Shown here: positions 5,107 to 6,037 of the stretch, piece after piece | Numbering within the stretch: the first letter of the stretch is position 1 | Layout: the number at the start of each line of letters is the position of its first letter | Source: Methanoregulaceae archaeon | Lineage (GTDB): Archaea; Halobacteriota; Methanomicrobia; Methanomicrobiales; Methanospirillaceae | Length of the DNA: 6,037 nt | Assembly: GCA_028679405.1 (NCBI GenBank) | Contig: JAJRBP010000240.1 | Location: forward strand, 1-6,037 | Direction: 5' to 3' | The notes under the pieces: model-generated | Told to the model about the DNA's origin: nothing | The model's database searches: none | The model's input: the letters and a program-made list of their open reading frames with translations, nothing else | Position numbers and translations under genes: made by a program

Positions 5107-5649
5107 ATGCAACACGAACCGGTGGAGTTCCAGCAGATAAGGGATCTGCTCCAGGAGAGTCAGGGTGGACTGACGCCGAAGGATTTTGCAGAGAAACTCC
5201 CCCTCTGCAAGAACACCATTGCGAAGTACCTCGGCATGATGCGGGCCACAGGCCAGATCGACGAGCGCCACATCGGGACAACAAAGCTTTACACGCTTTC
5301 GAGGAGGGTTCCCATCGATTCACTGCTCGACCTGGTCTCGGACAAGGTAACGGTTATCGACCAGGACTTAAAAATCGTCCAGGCAAATGCACGTATCCTT
5401 GAATTCCTTTCGATATCGAAGGATGAGATCCCCATCGGGCGTGTTGATGGCGCTAACCTCCCTCTCCTGTCGGACCCATACCTTATCAAAAGGGTGAAAG
5501 GCGCCCTTACAGGGAGAAAATACAAGGAAGAGATCCATGTCCGGAAGGAAAATGCCGATTATCACCTCATGATGCAGGTGGTGCCGGCAGTTTCATCCCA
5601 GGGGAAACCCGCAGCTGCTCTCCTTTTTCATGACATAATCCTGCCGTGA
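5107..5649 (+). CDS. Winged-helix HTH-PAS transcriptional regulator
   Basis: This 180-residue cytoplasmic protein has two parts. Residues about 5-66 form a winged-helix DNA-binding domain: 'LTPKDFAEKLPLCKNTIAKYLGMMRATGQID' segments around 22-52 give the helix-turn-helix, and 'ERHIGTTKLYTLSRR' (53-67) gives the beta wing. Residues about 73-180 form one PAS domain, from 'LLDLVSDKVTVIDQDLKIVQANARI' near 73-97 to the last strands, 'LMMQVVPAV' (154-162) and 'AAALLFHDII' (169-178). There is no kinase, receiver or membrane segment, so the PAS domain probably senses a small ligand, redox state or partner and alters DNA binding directly. No heme, flavin or Fe-S residues can be assigned with confidence. 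The gene has its own promoter region with dyads and a structured leader, which suggests autoregulation. The divergent-free layout places it between the sugar operon and the potassium channel, either of which could be a target. Similar HTH-PAS paralogues are frequent in Methanomicrobiales; the specific function is unknown. Confidence 0.85.
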   Translation: MQHEPVEFQQIRDLLQESQGGLTPKDFAEKLPLCKNTIAKYLGMMRATGQIDERHIGTTKLYTLSRRVPIDSLLDLVSDKVTVIDQDLKIVQANARILEFLSISKDEIPIGRVDGANLPLLSDPYLIKRVKGALTGRKYKEEIHVRKENADYHLMMQVVPAVSSQGKPAAALLFHDIILP

Positions 5650-5657
5650 GGTCAAGG

Positions 5658-5705
5658 TCCCTGTTCCATTTACAGGGATCCAGGATTTTCTCACCGACCT
5701 TTTTT
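5658..5705 (+). terminator. Hairpin and T-tracts after the HTH-PAS gene
   Basis: TCCCTGT (5658-5664) pairs with ACAGGGA (5672-5678) around a 7-nt loop, starting 8 nt after the stop codon. T-tracts follow at 5686-5689 and 5700-5705. An outer pairing, AGGTC (5649-5653) with GACCT (5696-5700), would bring the second T-tract next to a stem. Archaeal termination depends mainly on T-rich sequence, so the tracts may matter more than the hairpin. Confidence 0.5.
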
Positions 5706-5730
5706 ATATACCCCTGATCAAGAGGGTTCT
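5699..5730 (+). promoter_or_regulatory. Archaeal promoter of the potassium channel gene, leaderless type
   Basis: TTTATATA at 5703-5710 is a near-ideal box A. Initiation 25-27 nt from its centre would fall at about 5731-5733, on the ATG itself. GAGGG at 5722-5726 is only 4 nt from the ATG and would not be in the transcript if initiation is where predicted. The T-tract of the preceding terminator merges with this TATA box. Confidence 0.65.
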
Positions 5731-6037
5731 ATGCGTCCGGTAGGGCTTCGCCTGCGTGTATACCTTATTATCCTTATCGCCACTGTCTGCATCGGGATTG
5801 CAGGTTTCATGGCTATCGAGCACCTCTCGTTCGTGGATGCGCTCTATTTCAACATTGTTACAATCGCAACGGTAGGCTACGGGGATATCCACCCGGTCAG
5901 CGGGCCCGGGAAGCTCCTGGCCATCGCGCTGATAATCGCCGGTGTCGGAAGCTTTGTCGGGGTGGTGGCGAACGCAGTCGAGATCATGATAGACTCCCGC
6001 GACCGTCGCCTGCGCCGGACAAAGCTGAACATGATCA
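5731..6037 (+). CDS. Two-TM potassium channel (partial, runs off the window)
   Basis: The first 102 residues are visible and the frame is still open at the window edge. The order is TM1 (about 8-28, 'VYLIILIATVCIGIAGF'), pore helix (about 34-45), the K+ selectivity filter 'TVGYGD' (47-52), and TM2 (about 62-84, 'LLAIALIIAGVGSFVGVVA'). A highly basic stretch follows ('DSRDRRLRRTK', 88-98), as expected at the cytoplasmic end of TM2. This is the ion-transport-2 type of K+ channel, which acts as a membrane tetramer. The missing C-terminus probably carries a cytoplasmic gating or regulatory domain, possibly TrkA-N/RCK, but that cannot be seen. The ATG at 5731 fits the strong TATA box at 5703-5710 and a leaderless mRNA. 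It is a separate transcription unit from the HTH-PAS gene. Confidence 0.9.
   Translation, partial: MRPVGLRLRVYLIILIATVCIGIAGFMAIEHLSFVDALYFNIVTIATVGYGDIHPVSGPGKLLAIALIIAGVGSFVGVVANAVEIMIDSRDRRLRRTKLNMI

Noticed and set aside
1..6037. CRISPR arrays, tRNA or rRNA genes, insertion-sequence ends, attachment sites
   Set aside because: No regularly spaced repeats, cloverleaf-like segments, transposase frames or terminal inverted repeats were seen on either strand.

Overview
The window looks like chromosomal DNA of a methanogenic archaeon, most likely of the order Methanomicrobiales (Methanoregula / Methanosphaerula / Methanolinea type). The reasons are: a receiver domain of the 'ADFYLQKGGDP' kind followed by a PAS linker; a winged-helix-PAS regulator of a style common in that order; archaeal TATA (box A) promoters, two of them so close to the start codon that the mRNA should be leaderless; and GGTGA/GGAG-type Shine-Dalgarno sites inside the operon. 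The taxonomic call rests on recognised protein style, not on a search.

Layout. Positions 1-239 hold no convincing gene, only a weak 32-codon ORF behind a good ribosome site, a short direct repeat and a small dyad. At 240-791 is a response-regulator receiver protein whose C-terminus stops just after the beginning of a PAS domain. An archaeal promoter at about 811-819 then starts a tight four-gene operon (846-4899): hexapeptide-repeat N-acetyltransferase, PLP-dependent sugar aminotransferase (TTG start), Gfo/Idh/MocA dehydrogenase and UDP-sugar 6-dehydrogenase. The junctions are a 4-nt overlap, zero spacing and a 4-nt overlap, so the genes are probably translationally coupled. Positions 4900-5106 form an AT-rich regulatory region with two hairpin-like dyads, a TATA box, a dyad at the predicted transcription start and a leader with three overlapping, mutually exclusive stems. 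This leads into a winged-helix-PAS regulator (5107-5649). After a terminator-like hairpin, a second leaderless-type promoter drives a potassium-channel gene that starts at 5731 and runs off the end of the window.

How the genes work together. The four operon enzymes match the four activities that convert UDP-GlcNAc to UDP-2,3-diacetamido-2,3-dideoxy-glucuronic acid (UDP-GlcNAc3NAcA), known as WbpA, WbpB, WbpE and WbpD in Pseudomonas and used in archaea for diacetamido-uronic acids in N-glycans. The genes lie in the exact reverse of the reaction order. No glycosyltransferase, 2-epimerase or oligosaccharyltransferase is in the window, so the cassette supplies a sugar nucleotide to machinery encoded elsewhere. 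The most unusual non-coding signal is the 5041-5090 leader of the HTH-PAS gene, where one 12-nt segment can pair with three different downstream segments.
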